DNA from: Bacteroidales bacterium UBA1184
GTDB lineage: Bacteria > Bacteroidota > Bacteroidia > Bacteroidales > ML635J-15
DNA length: 64,000 nt
Reading direction: 5' to 3'
NCBI GenBank assembly: GCA_002310235.1
Contig: DBYO01000033.1
Span: forward strand, 1-64,000
The translations under genes and the position numbers were made by a program. Of this stretch, positions 17,362-27,508 are shown piece after piece. Position 1 is the first letter of the stretch, and every line of letters begins with the position of its first letter. The notes beneath the pieces are model-generated. The model saw only the letters and a list, made by a program, of their open reading frames with translations, did no database searches and was not told the origin of the DNA.

Positions 17362-19644
17362 ATGGAGAACAACTTGGTAATTGTAGAGTCACCGGCAAAA
17401 GCTAAGACTATTAAGAAGTTCCTTGGAGAGGATTTCATTGTAAAATCTAGTTACGGACACATCCGAGACATTGAAAAAAAGAATTTAGGAATCGACATCG
17501 AGCACGGATTTTCACCCGACTATGTAATTCCCGATGACAAGAAAAAGGTGGTTTCTGACCTCAAAGAAGCAGCTAACAAGGTAAAAGTTGTTTGGCTGGC
17601 TTCCGATGAAGACCGCGAAGGAGAAGCTATATCATGGCATCTCAGTGAAGTTCTGAAACTCAAGAAAAACAGCACAAAGAGAATCGTCTTCCACGAAATC
17701 ACAAAGGAAGCTATAACCAATGCTATCGCCAATCCGCGCGACATTGACATCAACCTAGTGAACGCACAACAAGCCCGTAGAGTTCTCGACAGACTTGTCG
17801 GATTCAAACTATCACCGCTGTTGTGGAAGAAAATAAAACCTGCACTCTCGGCTGGTCGTGTACAGTCGGTTGCCGTAAAACTTATTGTAGAACGAGAAAG
17901 GGAGATTACCGAATTCAACTCGAAGTCGGAATACAAAGTTTATGGTGTATTCAACATCGATGGCAACTCGATAAAAACAGAACTCAACAAGAAATTCAAG
18001 ACATACGACGAAGCCAAAAAGTTTGTTGAATCGTGCAACGGCAAGGAATTCCAAGTAAAGGACGTTAGCAAAAAACCTGGCAAAAAGTCCCCGGCACCGC
18101 CATTCACGACATCCACACTGCAGCAGGAAGCAGGTCGCAAGCTTGGTTTCTCCGTATCACAGACAATGAGATACGCACAAAACCTATACGAAAACGGTTT
18201 CATAACCTACATGAGAACCGACTCGGTAAACCTATCGTCGTTGGCAATTGGAACAATAAAGGCTAACGTTATAAAGAACTTCGGCGAAGAATACCTCCAT
18301 GTAAGACAATATCAAACCAAAACAAAAGGTGCTCAAGAAGCTCACGAAGCAATAAGACCAACTTTCGTTGAAAACGAAACCATCGAAGCTACAAAGCAGG
18401 AACAGCGCCTATACGACCTCATCCGCAAAAGAGCTATAGCATCACAGATGGCCGATGCAAAAATTGAGAAAACGATCGTAACTATCGGCGATTCAGACAA
18501 ATCGTACTACTTTGTAGCAACAGGTGAAACCGTAATCTTCGACGGATTCCTTAAGTTGTACATTGAATCTACCGACGACGAAAACACCGACGATGCAACA
18601 TCGACTCTCCCTAATATAATTATAGGTACAAAAGCAGAACCAACAAAATTCGAGGCAATCGAAAGATTCGACCAACCACCTTCAAGATATACTGAGGCAA
18701 GCCTTGTTAAGAAGATGGAAGAACTCGGAATCGGAAGACCTTCTACATACGCCCCTACTATTTCGACAATACAGCAGCGTGAATACGTAGTAAAAGAAAG
18801 CAAGCCGGCAAAGAAAAGAACCATCAGAACTATCACATTGTCGAAGGGCAAGATTAAGGAATCGACAACCAGCGAAAACTATGGAGCCGAAAGCAACAAG
18901 TTATTCCCGACTTCAACTGGCATAGTTGTTACCGACTACCTCACAGCCCACTTCAACGATGTGCTCGACTACAACTTCACCGCACAGATAGAAGAAAAGT
19001 TCGACGACATAGCAATGGGCAAACTAAAGTGGGGCGATATGATTAAGTCGTTCTACAAAGCATTCGACAAAGAAGTTGACGACTCTCTTAAGGAAAAAGA
19101 AACCTCGAAATGGGAACGCCACATAGGCAACCACCCCGAAACTGGTGCACCTATTATAATAAAGATAGGCAAATACGGTCCATACGCTTCAATCGAAAAC
19201 GGAGACAAACCAATGTATGCAAGCCTTCGTAAGAACCAGAATATCGAGAGCATTACCATTGACGAAGTACTGGATTTGTTCAAACTTCCGCGCGAACTCG
19301 GCGAATACGATGGTGACAACACAACAGTTCTTGTTGGTCGATTCGGACCATACATAAAGAACAACGGCAAGTTCTACGCCCTCTCTAAAACCGATGACCC
19401 ATATACAATAAGCATCGAAAGGGCAATAGAAATCATCGAAGCCAAAAAGGAACAGATGAAAAACGCATTGTGCCGCACCTTCGATGAAGAACCCGACATG
19501 CAAATTCTGAAAGGCAGGTTCGGTCCGTACATATCTTACCAGAAAAAGAACTATAAAATACCTAAAAATATTAACCCCGAGGAAATCACCTTGGAACAAT
19601 GTCGAAACATAATAGAAAACGCTCAGGAGAAGAAGAAAAAATAA
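17362..19644 (+). CDS. topA: DNA topoisomerase I (type IA)
   Basis: 760 residues. It relaxes negative supercoils by a transient 5'-phosphotyrosine break. The TOPRIM domain starts at residue 4 (LVIVESPAKAKTI, SYGHIRDI) with acidic ASDEDREGEA. The active-site Tyr is Tyr283 in FITYMRTDS. The C-terminus carries GRFGPYI-type topoisomerase repeats (three copies: KIGKYGPYA, VGRFGPYI, KGRFGPYI) instead of Cys4 zinc fingers, as in many Bacteroidota. The gene stands alone with its own -7 box. Confidence 0.97.
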   Translation: MENNLVIVESPAKAKTIKKFLGEDFIVKSSYGHIRDIEKKNLGIDIEHGFSPDYVIPDDKKKVVSDLKEAANKVKVVWLASDEDREGEAISWHLSEVLKLKKNSTKRIVFHEITKEAITNAIANPRDIDINLVNAQQARRVLDRLVGFKLSPLLWKKIKPALSAGRVQSVAVKLIVEREREITEFNSKSEYKVYGVFNIDGNSIKTELNKKFKTYDEAKKFVESCNGKEFQVKDVSKKPGKKSPAPPFTTSTLQQEAGRKLGFSVSQTMRYAQNLYENGFITYMRTDSVNLSSLAIGTIKANVIKNFGEEYLHVRQYQTKTKGAQEAHEAIRPTFVENETIEATKQEQRLYDLIRKRAIASQMADAKIEKTIVTIGDSDKSYYFVATGETVIFDGFLKLYIESTDDENTDDATSTLPNIIIGTKAEPTKFEAIERFDQPPSRYTEASLVKKMEELGIGRPSTYAPTISTIQQREYVVKESKPAKKRTIRTITLSKGKIKESTTSENYGAESNKLFPTSTGIVVTDYLTAHFNDVLDYNFTAQIEEKFDDIAMGKLKWGDMIKSFYKAFDKEVDDSLKEKETSKWERHIGNHPETGAPIIIKIGKYGPYASIENGDKPMYASLRKNQNIESITIDEVLDLFKLPRELGEYDGDNTTVLVGRFGPYIKNNGKFYALSKTDDPYTISIERAIEIIEAKKEQMKNALCRTFDEEPDMQILKGRFGPYISYQKKNYKIPKNINPEEITLEQCRNIIENAQEKKKK

Positions 19645-19654
19645 GCTCTAAAAA

Positions 19655-19800
19655 CTCTGGTTGCTTAGAATTTTGTTAAAAACTTGACTGATTTTTGAAC
19701 AGGTTCAAAAAACTTTTCACATCAGACAAGGATGACAAGTAAATCTTTTAAGATTTTCAAAAGTCTTAAAATGCTGATTAACAAAATATTAGCAACAGAG
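19655..19800. other. Branched inverted-repeat element (candidate structured RNA or MITE) upstream of porPKLMN
   Basis: An outer imperfect stem pairs 19655-19679 with 19778-19800: CTCTG/CAGAG, a one-base bulge, TTGCT/AGCAA, a 4x3 internal loop, then ATTTTGTTAA/TTAACAAAAT (20 bp in total). Inside are two hairpins: TTTTTGAA-CAGG-TTCAAAAA (19692-19711) and an 11-bp stem with a TCAA loop (19746-19771). It lies between the topA stop and the T9SS operon. I recognise no known RNA family or IS end in it. Confidence 0.5.
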
Positions 19801-19956
19801 CATTGTATAAACAAAAAAAAGTTCATAAAATTTGGTCGCATAAAAAAAAAGCATTTAATTTACCAACTTGAAATTTAGATAAAATTAGAGATAGACTATA
19901 TTGTTATTAAAGGATATGTTGGACTCTTATTGTAGAACGAAAATAACGGAAACAAT
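19801..19956 (+). other. AT-rich leader before porP
   Basis: 156 bp with homopolymer A runs and no open frame. No exact TAnnTTTG box is seen, so the T9SS operon promoter is either atypical or lies further upstream. Confidence 0.4.
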
Positions 19957-20901
19957 ATGATGAGAAAAGGATTAATACTATCGGGATTGTTGATATTGCT
20001 TTCTGCATGTTGGTCGTTTGCACAAAATGATTCTCATTACAGTTTATTCGAGTATTCGCAGAACGTGTATAACCCAGGTGCAGCAGGTGCAAACAATGCA
20101 ATGTGTATCACAAGCATGCATCGTCAACAATGGGTAGGATATGAAGAAGGCCGTCCTCAAACAACGATTTTCACATTCGACATGCCGATAAAGGATTTTA
20201 TGGGGCTAGGTGCTGTAGTTATGCAGGAAAATATTGGTTTTCAAAACGATGTAAGTTTCATGATTAATGGAGCCTACAGGCATGAATTTTCGTTCGGAAT
20301 CCTTGGCGCAGGTGTAAGTCTTGGTCTGCTCAACAGAAACATTGACGGAAACTGGCAAACTCCAGAATCACTCGAAGGTGATCCTGTATATATCGACCCG
20401 TCAATTCCTCATAAAGACAGCAAAGCTACATTCGACATGCACTTGGGAGCAACTCTCTATGGCAAAGATTTCTGGGCTGGAATTTCGGCAAGCCACATAA
20501 CCAAGCCTTACCTTAAATTCAGCGGAACAAAGTCAACCTATCTTGCACGTCACTATTACATCGCTGGTGGATACAATTTGACAATGCCAAATCCATCAAG
20601 CGACTTACTCTTCTCAGCAATGGCTGTATATGCTTCAACAGTTGAATTCCAAATTAATGTTAAGTATTTGTACGAAAAGAAGTTCTGGGCAGGACTATCT
20701 TATAGGTACAGCGATGCCGTTGTTCCAATGCTTGGCATACATCTTGCTATGGGTCTAAGCATAGGTTATAGTTACGATATTCCTCTCGGAAAGAACAGCT
20801 ACAAATACAACACTGGTTCTCACGAGATTATGGTTAGATACTGCTTCAATGTATCACGCAACAACAATATGGGTAGGTACAGAAGCGTTAGAAGATTATA
20901 A
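19957..20901 (+). CDS. porP: Type IX secretion outer-membrane protein, PorP/SprF family
   Basis: 314 residues. The signal peptide ends CWSFAQND. The rest is a predicted outer-membrane beta-barrel of the PorP/SprF family, with the typical N-terminus (SLFEYSQNVYNPGAAGANNAMCITSMHRQQWVGYEEGRPQ, split across the first strands) and alternating aromatic strands to the C-terminus. In the T9SS these proteins act with PorK/PorN and with surface proteins. It heads the operon porP-K-L-M-N, the conserved order in Bacteroidales. Paralogues are common, but the position here marks the core copy. Confidence is high for family and good for symbol. Confidence 0.92.
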   Translation: MMRKGLILSGLLILLSACWSFAQNDSHYSLFEYSQNVYNPGAAGANNAMCITSMHRQQWVGYEEGRPQTTIFTFDMPIKDFMGLGAVVMQENIGFQNDVSFMINGAYRHEFSFGILGAGVSLGLLNRNIDGNWQTPESLEGDPVYIDPSIPHKDSKATFDMHLGATLYGKDFWAGISASHITKPYLKFSGTKSTYLARHYYIAGGYNLTMPNPSSDLLFSAMAVYASTVEFQINVKYLYEKKFWAGLSYRYSDAVVPMLGIHLAMGLSIGYSYDIPLGKNSYKYNTGSHEIMVRYCFNVSRNNNMGRYRSVRRL

Positions 20902-20960
20902 ACTGGCACTAACTTAGAAACAAGAATTAAAATTTAGAAACTTACTAAATATTATATATT

Positions 20961-22628
20961 ATGAGAAAGTTACTTGTCATTTTGGCTATATTCATCATCG
21001 CCCTCGTAAGCGGATGCAGCTACTCGGGCAATGGAGAATTGACAGGAGTTGACCGCAAGACGTGGTACACACCTCAACCTTACGGAATGCTGTTCATTCC
21101 TCCGGGATCATACCAGATGGGACCAAGCGACCAAGATGTTCCATACGCAATGACAGCTCAATCAAAAACTGTTACTATTCAGGGTTTCTGGATGGACGAA
21201 ACAGAAATCACAAACTCAGAATACAGACAGTTCGTATATTGGGTAAGAGACTCGATGGCTCTGACAACCCTCGGTAAGGAAACAAAAGCTTCCACCGATT
21301 TCGGCGATATCAGCACCAAAAAGTCATATCAGCCAACCGACTTTATTATTGACGACTCCGAAGTGTCGGAGGAAGAAGTCAACTATATGACCGCTCTCTA
21401 CGAAAATGGAGAGTTCGACTTCGACGACTACGACAATAATAATTTCCTCGACTGGAATAGTCCACTCGACTATAACGACTTGGAACTTAAAGGCATATTG
21501 ATCAAGAATGAAATTCCGAACAATTTCAATCAGACATTATTCCTCCTTCCCCCAGCCGAATTGTACAGATTCAATAGAAAGATTGACCTCAACACCGACG
21601 CTCTGTACTACGAATACTTCTGGATGGACCTTAAGCAGGCTGCTAAGAAGCACGTATTCAAGCCAGGTGAAGATGGTATAGTTCAGGATGCTGAACTTGC
21701 TCGCAGTTTCGAACGCGAATCTGACCACGGTCTTAGAATAGGAAGACACTTCAATCCGGAAACCGGACACTATGAAGGTACTATAAAGGATCGCGAAAAG
21801 CTGAAAGAAGAAGCTGAATGGGAAGACTATGCAGACAGAGAAGTGAAGAACTATGAAGGAAAGAACGATGCAGGAAGACATGGTGGAAAATACACCTACT
21901 GGATGCACGAAAAAGTTCATATCTATCCCGACACATTGTGCTGGATTAGCGACTTCACATATTCATACAACGAGCCAATGGCTAAGGCATATTTCTGGCA
22001 TCCTGCATACGACTACTATCCAGTAGTTGGTGTTACATGGAAGCAAGCTTCGGCATTCTGCGTATGGAGAACCATGATGAAGAACGCTGCACAGGCTGCA
22101 ATGGGCGAAGCTGCATTACAGGACTACAGACTTCCTACCGAATCGGAATGGGAATACGCAGCACGTGGAGGTCTCGACCTCATGATGTATCCATGGGGTG
22201 GTTTATATACTCGTAACTACAGCGGTTGCCACGTAGCAAACTTCAAACCTATGAGAGGTAATTACTACGACGATGGTGGTGTTCAAACACTTATGGTTGC
22301 AACTTTCGATCCTAACGAGTTCGGTTTGTACGACATGGGTGGAAACGTTGCAGAATGGACAAGCAACGCTTTCGACGAAGCTGCTTACAACTACACCCAC
22401 GATTTGAATCCCGACTATCAGTATTACGCTCATCCAGACGACTCCCCCGCTCTTAAGAGAAAAGTTGTAAGAGGCGGATCATGGAAGGATGTATCGTACT
22501 ATATGCAGAATGGTACTCGTACATACGAATATCAGGATTCTGCAAAGAGCTATATCGGCTTCAGGTGCGTAAGAGAATATCTCGGACGTCACAGAGGCGA
22601 CGGTTCTTCTTACTCTCAAGTATATTAA
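20961..22628 (+). CDS. porK: T9SS ring lipoprotein PorK/GldK
   Basis: 555 residues. The lipoprotein signal has the lipobox VSGC (Cys19). A formylglycine-generating-enzyme (SUMF1/FGE-sulfatase)-like fold is seen (GMLFIPPGSYQMGPSD, YRLPTESEWEYAARGG, GLYDMGGNVAEWTSNA, VVRGGSWKD). It is a structural rather than catalytic member. PorK and PorN form the large periplasmic ring attached to the outer membrane in the T9SS. An acidic insert (~residues 110-200) interrupts the fold, as in the family. It follows porP by 59 bp. Confidence 0.96.
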   Translation: MRKLLVILAIFIIALVSGCSYSGNGELTGVDRKTWYTPQPYGMLFIPPGSYQMGPSDQDVPYAMTAQSKTVTIQGFWMDETEITNSEYRQFVYWVRDSMALTTLGKETKASTDFGDISTKKSYQPTDFIIDDSEVSEEEVNYMTALYENGEFDFDDYDNNNFLDWNSPLDYNDLELKGILIKNEIPNNFNQTLFLLPPAELYRFNRKIDLNTDALYYEYFWMDLKQAAKKHVFKPGEDGIVQDAELARSFERESDHGLRIGRHFNPETGHYEGTIKDREKLKEEAEWEDYADREVKNYEGKNDAGRHGGKYTYWMHEKVHIYPDTLCWISDFTYSYNEPMAKAYFWHPAYDYYPVVGVTWKQASAFCVWRTMMKNAAQAAMGEAALQDYRLPTESEWEYAARGGLDLMMYPWGGLYTRNYSGCHVANFKPMRGNYYDDGGVQTLMVATFDPNEFGLYDMGGNVAEWTSNAFDEAAYNYTHDLNPDYQYYAHPDDSPALKRKVVRGGSWKDVSYYMQNGTRTYEYQDSAKSYIGFRCVREYLGRHRGDGSSYSQVY

Positions 22629-22694
22629 CAAACGAATTATATTGTTTTATTTAAGTTAAGTATTTAAGTATTATAAACTAAAAAAGTAAAAATT

Positions 22695-23630
22695 ATGAGT
22701 CTTGGTGAATTGACCCAAACCAAAGGGTACAAAGTATTTATGGGTTACGTTTACGGTTGGGGTGCAACCGTAGTTATGGTTGGTGCATTGTTCAAAATCC
22801 AGCACTATCCTGGTGCAAGTGTCATGCTTATCGTAGGTCTTATGACGGAAGCTGTGATCTTCTTCCTCTCAGCATTCGAACCACCTCACGAACAAGTTGA
22901 CTGGAGTTTGGTTTACCCCGAACTTGCAGGTATCGACAAGGATATGGATTCTATCAATGTTGAAGACAAGAAGGCTGCTGTTAAATCAAAGAAGTCGGCT
23001 TTGGAGAAATTCGACGCAATGATTGAAAATGCAGAAATTACCCCAGAATTGTTTGAAAAGTTGGGTCATGGTTTGAAGAATTTGAATACTACTACAGAAA
23101 AGCTGAAAGACGTATCAGATGCAACAGCTGCTACCAATAATTATGTAGCAAACTTCGAAATGGCATCAGAAAAGGTCAACTCGTTTGCAGAAGCATACGG
23201 TGCATCAGCACAGAAGCTCAACGTACAGGCAGAAAAGTTGGCTAGCGCATACGAAAGATCAGCTATGTCAGTAGGTAATTCAGGTGACGAACTTTCTGCA
23301 ACCTACACCAAGCTCATTGCTTCGATGAACAAGGAACTCGAAACTTCAGCTGGTAGCGGCAAGTCATACAACGAACAGTTGAACATCATGAACAAGAACC
23401 TCATGGCACTCAACTCAGTTTACGAAATGCAGCTCGAAGGCACAAACAAGCAGTTCGAAGCAGCAAAGAAGTTGTCATCTGGCTTGGACGAAATTATGGC
23501 AAACATGAAGCAGTCGGCAGAAGACACAAAGCGCTACAGAGACGAAATAGGAAGATTGAGTTCGAACTTGGCAGCAATGAACACTATTTATGGAAATATG
23601 TTGGCTGCAATGAATTTCAAGCAGAATTAA
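22695..23630 (+). CDS. porL: T9SS inner-membrane motor protein PorL/GldL
   Basis: 311 residues. Two TM helices near the N-terminus (~residues 10-60, YGWGATVVMVGALFKIQHYPG and SVMLIVGLMTEAVIFFLSAF) contain the family's conserved Glu in TM2 (MTEAV), then a long cytoplasmic coiled-coil. With PorM it forms the proton-driven motor that energises type IX secretion and, in gliding species, motility. It sits between porK and porM. Confidence 0.96.
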   Translation: MSLGELTQTKGYKVFMGYVYGWGATVVMVGALFKIQHYPGASVMLIVGLMTEAVIFFLSAFEPPHEQVDWSLVYPELAGIDKDMDSINVEDKKAAVKSKKSALEKFDAMIENAEITPELFEKLGHGLKNLNTTTEKLKDVSDATAATNNYVANFEMASEKVNSFAEAYGASAQKLNVQAEKLASAYERSAMSVGNSGDELSATYTKLIASMNKELETSAGSGKSYNEQLNIMNKNLMALNSVYEMQLEGTNKQFEAAKKLSSGLDEIMANMKQSAEDTKRYRDEIGRLSSNLAAMNTIYGNMLAAMNFKQN

Positions 23631-23683
23631 TTTCCGCATAGAGAATTATTAACTGATTGTTTAACATTAAAAAGTAAAGTTAT

Positions 23684-25366
23684 ATGTCAGGTGGAAATTG
23701 TCCGGAAACCCCGAGACAGAAAATGATCGGTATGATGTACCTGTTCTACACCGCACTTATGGCATTGAACGTATCAAACGAAGTTTTGAACGCGTTCGTA
23801 GCGGTAAACGCAGGTATTCAGCAGACCACTGAAAACTTCTCGATTAAGACCGGAGAACTATACGGAAGAATTGACGGCAAAGCCGCCGAGCAGCCAGGCA
23901 AATATGCTGCACTGCAAAAGGAAGCTCATGAATTTGAAGCAGAATGTAATAAAATCTTCAATGGAATCAGAAGAATTAAAGTTCAGTGCTTGAATAAGAG
24001 TGATGAAACCATTGATCCTACAAACATTGAAATGGATACCGCTGTTATTAAGAAGATGGACGACATAAACGCAGCTCCTGCCATAATGGACAAGGAAGCA
24101 GGCGGTGTAATGGGCGATAGCTTAAGAATGTGGATGGATAACTTCAGAGATATGGTACTTAAGATGTCAGTCTTCAGAACCGACAAGAAGGATCCTAACA
24201 GCCCCGTTGATACTACTAGCTCATTCTACCATAGAACTGCAACTGCGCTTGCTACTCCAGATAAGATCGATGACGGCGCAACAATTCCATGGGAACTCGG
24301 CCTTGTTAGACACATGCCTCTCGTTGGTACATTGGCATTGCTCTCAAAATTGCAGTCGGATATTAGAAACGTTGAAGCAGAAGTATTGCAGCAGATGGTT
24401 GCTGACCTCGAAGGTATGGATATTCGTATTTCATCACTCACAGGTTTGGTAAGTACATCTAAGAGCGTTGTAATGAGCGGTAACGAATATGAAGCTCAGA
24501 TATTCATCGGTGCTCGCGATACCACAATGAGACCTACTATCTACATTACCCAAACTGCTCCTTACTACGATTCTGTTGTTAAGCCTAATGGAGAAATCGA
24601 ATACAAGCAGCTTGCAAATGCTACCTACGACACCCTTCCTTTGGATGAACAAGGTCGTGGTACATGGAAGAATGTTGGCGGCGTTGGTGAACACGGATAC
24701 GGCGGTTTGATTTTCTACAAGTCGAACGTTGGTGATCAGTGGATTCCTTACAAATCATCATACGCAGTTGCAACATCTTCAACAACCATTTCAGCTACTG
24801 CATGTAACATTTTCTACAAAGGTCTTCAGAACCCATTGTCAGTTGCTGCATCAGGCTATACAAACATCAACGTAACAGCTACTGGTGGCGCAACAATTAC
24901 CAAGGGTAAAGTTGCTGGATACGAAGGCGAATATATCGTAACAATTCCTGCAGGAAGCCAGACAAAGGAAGTTACCATCAATGTTAGCGCAGACGGAAAG
25001 TCTGTAGGACACCAGACATTCAAAGTCATGAACGTTCCTTCACCTATTATTACCATAGGTGGTTACAAGAGTGGCGACGATGTTCCAAAGGCTGCTATCA
25101 AAGGTTCACCAAGACTTGATGCAGTACTCGAAGGCGGTTTCTTCCCATTCAAGGATGTTAAATACACCGTTACATCTTTCACTTACATGAAGGAAGTTAG
25201 AGGTGTAACATCATCTCAGGTAGTAAGCGGAAACACAATACCAGGCGACATCTTGTCCGACATTTCAAAGAAGACTTCGGGATCATCTGTTTCCTTCATC
25301 GGAATCAAGGTTTCCTCGCCTTCAGGACCGAGAAACGCTCCAGGTTTTGCCGCAAGATTGAAATAA
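23684..25366 (+). CDS. porM: T9SS motor shaft protein PorM/GldM
   Basis: 560 residues. The N-terminus has the family pattern GGNCPETPRQKMIGMMYL followed by one TM helix (~14-36, YLFYTALMALNVSNEVLNAF). A long periplasmic region built from a helical domain and beta domains D2-D4 reaches the PorK/N ring. It couples PorL rotation to the outer-membrane complex. It starts 53 bp after porL. Confidence 0.96.
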   Translation: MSGGNCPETPRQKMIGMMYLFYTALMALNVSNEVLNAFVAVNAGIQQTTENFSIKTGELYGRIDGKAAEQPGKYAALQKEAHEFEAECNKIFNGIRRIKVQCLNKSDETIDPTNIEMDTAVIKKMDDINAAPAIMDKEAGGVMGDSLRMWMDNFRDMVLKMSVFRTDKKDPNSPVDTTSSFYHRTATALATPDKIDDGATIPWELGLVRHMPLVGTLALLSKLQSDIRNVEAEVLQQMVADLEGMDIRISSLTGLVSTSKSVVMSGNEYEAQIFIGARDTTMRPTIYITQTAPYYDSVVKPNGEIEYKQLANATYDTLPLDEQGRGTWKNVGGVGEHGYGGLIFYKSNVGDQWIPYKSSYAVATSSTTISATACNIFYKGLQNPLSVAASGYTNINVTATGGATITKGKVAGYEGEYIVTIPAGSQTKEVTINVSADGKSVGHQTFKVMNVPSPIITIGGYKSGDDVPKAAIKGSPRLDAVLEGGFFPFKDVKYTVTSFTYMKEVRGVTSSQVVSGNTIPGDILSDISKKTSGSSVSFIGIKVSSPSGPRNAPGFAARLK

Positions 25367-25381
25367 TTAAAATTCATAGTC

Positions 25382-26329
25382 ATGAAAAGATTAGTTAGTT
25401 TTTCCGTATTATTGGCTCTCATGATTATAATGGCAAACACATCGTTTAGTCAAGTACTCGACGGTGCATTCGCCAGAGAGACAACAGTGAAGAGAAATGT
25501 AGTTCCTCTGCCATACATCAGAGAGGCAGACGCTATGTATTCGAAGAAAATTCTAAGAATTCTGGAATTAAAAGAGAAACAGAATCTTCCCCTATATTAC
25601 CCGCAGACAAGAATGACTTATCCGGGCGAATTGCAACCACAGAGAAGTAGGGTTAACCTTCTGTATCTTGTATATGATATCGGAATCAAGGGAAAAACTT
25701 TCTATAAAGCAACCGGACAGGAAATCGAAGACAATGAAAGTACCGACAATAGGTATCCTGTTTTCAAACTTAATGCAGAAGACATTACCAACTGGTGGAG
25801 AACTCCAATAGAAAAAGACGATCCAGCAAGAGACGAACTATTGGCATACGAAGGAACCATAAAGATTCTCGACCCTTATTCAGATGATCCAGATAATCCT
25901 GAATACATTGATGATGTTCAAAGAATGGAGCTTGAAGAAAGCGACCGTGGTGTTATGGACGAACTTTGGGTTTGGGAAGAATGGTTCTTCGACAGACAGA
26001 GATCAGTAATGGATGTCCGCATAATGGCAATGTCATTCGACGGTTGGAAAGATGCAAATACCCGCGTTTGGCCGTTCTGGATTGCATACAATGACTATCG
26101 TCCATTGTTCACTACTCACGAGACATTCAACTCGCACAACGAAGCAGAACACAGGACATTTGACGACGTATTCCTACAGAGAAGATTCTCAAGTTTCATA
26201 GTTGCAGAAACAAATAACTATGACAACCGTCTCATCTCCGACTACCTTATTGGTATCGAAGCAATCAGAGAAGGAGAAAGAATCCAAGACGAAATGTTCA
26301 AGATCGAACACGACATGTGGGAATACTAA
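25382..26329 (+). CDS. porN: T9SS ring protein PorN/GldN
   Basis: 315 residues with a signal peptide (ends NTSFSQ). It contains the GldN family blocks VVPLPYIREADAMYSKKILRILELKEKQN, WVWEEWFFDRQRSVMDVRI and WPFWIAYNDYRPLF (read from separate regions). It binds PorK to form the periplasmic ring. It is the last gene of the operon, 15 bp after porM, and is followed by a terminator. Confidence 0.95.
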   Translation: MKRLVSFSVLLALMIIMANTSFSQVLDGAFARETTVKRNVVPLPYIREADAMYSKKILRILELKEKQNLPLYYPQTRMTYPGELQPQRSRVNLLYLVYDIGIKGKTFYKATGQEIEDNESTDNRYPVFKLNAEDITNWWRTPIEKDDPARDELLAYEGTIKILDPYSDDPDNPEYIDDVQRMELEESDRGVMDELWVWEEWFFDRQRSVMDVRIMAMSFDGWKDANTRVWPFWIAYNDYRPLFTTHETFNSHNEAEHRTFDDVFLQRRFSSFIVAETNNYDNRLISDYLIGIEAIREGERIQDEMFKIEHDMWEY

Positions 26330-26353
26330 CAGAATTTTATTATTCAAAATACG

Positions 26354-26382
26354 AAAAGGCTGCCGAATGGCGGCCTTTTCCA
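26354..26382 (+). terminator. Terminator after porN
   Basis: AAAAGGC-t-GCC pairs with GGC-g-GCCTTTT around a GAAT loop, ending in a T-run. Confidence 0.85.
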
Positions 26383-26510
26383 TTTTCTACAATTGCCCAC
26401 GTAGGTGTTTCTTTATTAGTGATTCTGATAAGATTACATACAATTACCAACATATAAACAGGGGTTAATAAAAAAAATATTTTTTGCTTTAAAGCCATAT
26501 CAAAAAGAAA

Positions 26511-26518
26511 TACTTTTG
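26511..26518 (+). promoter_or_regulatory. Putative -7 box for prs
   Basis: TACTTTTG lies 30 bp before the prs start. A TTTG at 26483-26486 is 24 bp upstream, longer than the usual 19. Confidence 0.55.
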
Positions 26519-26548
26519 CAGACCGAAACATAAAAACATATTATTACC

Positions 26549-27508
26549 ATGACAACAAACAACGAGATAGCGTCACCTATCAAATTCTTTGCAGGATCGG
26601 CAAGCAGATATGTAGCCGAAGAAATTGTAAAGGGCTATAACCCAGAGATGAAACTTGGAGAAAGCACCCTTCTTAAATTCAGCGATGGCGAATTTGTAAC
26701 AAGCATCGACGAAACAGTAAGAGGTTGCACTGTATTCCTAATCCAATCGACTTTCCCACCAGTAGAAAACCTTTTCGAACTTATGCTTATGGTTGATGCT
26801 GCCAAGAGGGCATCCGCAGAGCAAGTCGTAGCAGTTATCCCCTATTTCGGATTCGCACGCCAGGACAGAAAAGACAAACCAAGAGTTGCAATCGGAGCAA
26901 AACTCGTAGCCGACCTACTTATGGCATCTGGTGTTAACAGAGTTATGACAATGGATTTGCATGCCGACCAGATTCAGGGATTCTTCAATGTTCCAGTTGA
27001 CCACATATATGCATCCACATTGTTTGTTCCGTACATCAAGAGTCTTAACCTCGACAACCTTGTAATAGCATCGCCAGACATGGGCGGTGCAAAGAGAGCA
27101 AAAGCATACTCACACTTCCTCGACGCCGAAATGGTAATATCGCACAAGTCGAGATCAAAAGCCAATACAGTTAGCGAAATGATGGTAATCGGTGATGTTA
27201 AGGACAAAAACGTCATTATTGTTGACGATATGATTGACACTGCCGGAACAATAACAATGGCCGCAGACATTATCATGGAAAAGGGTGCCAAGAGCGTACG
27301 CGCTGTCGCCACACACCCAGTACTTTCTGGTCCCGCATACGAAAGAATCAACAAATCGTCACTCATCGAAGTTATCACAACCAACTCTATTCCAATCAAG
27401 GAAGGTGCATCAGACAAAATTAAGGTAATATCGATAGGTGATTTGTTTGGCGAAGTAATCAACAACGTTTACCACCACAAGTCAATAAGCAAAAACTTCA
27501 TCGTATAA
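26549..27508 (+). CDS. prs: Ribose-phosphate pyrophosphokinase
   Basis: 319 residues. It makes PRPP from ribose-5-phosphate and ATP for purine, pyrimidine, His, Trp and NAD synthesis. Visible: the flexible-loop block AVIPYFGFARQDRKDKPR, the Mg/ATP site MDLHADQIQGFF, and the PRPP-binding loop VIIVDDMIDTAGT. Its stop codon shares one base with the ATG of the following kinase (TAATG), indicating coupling. Confidence 0.97.
   Translation: MTTNNEIASPIKFFAGSASRYVAEEIVKGYNPEMKLGESTLLKFSDGEFVTSIDETVRGCTVFLIQSTFPPVENLFELMLMVDAAKRASAEQVVAVIPYFGFARQDRKDKPRVAIGAKLVADLLMASGVNRVMTMDLHADQIQGFFNVPVDHIYASTLFVPYIKSLNLDNLVIASPDMGGAKRAKAYSHFLDAEMVISHKSRSKANTVSEMMVIGDVKDKNVIIVDDMIDTAGTITMAADIIMEKGAKSVRAVATHPVLSGPAYERINKSSLIEVITTNSIPIKEGASDKIKVISIGDLFGEVINNVYHHKSISKNFIV

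Noticed and set aside
20961..22628. Formylglycine-generating enzyme / sulfatase maturation
   Set aside because: The fold is FGE-like, but the lipoprotein signal and the place between porP and porL identify PorK.
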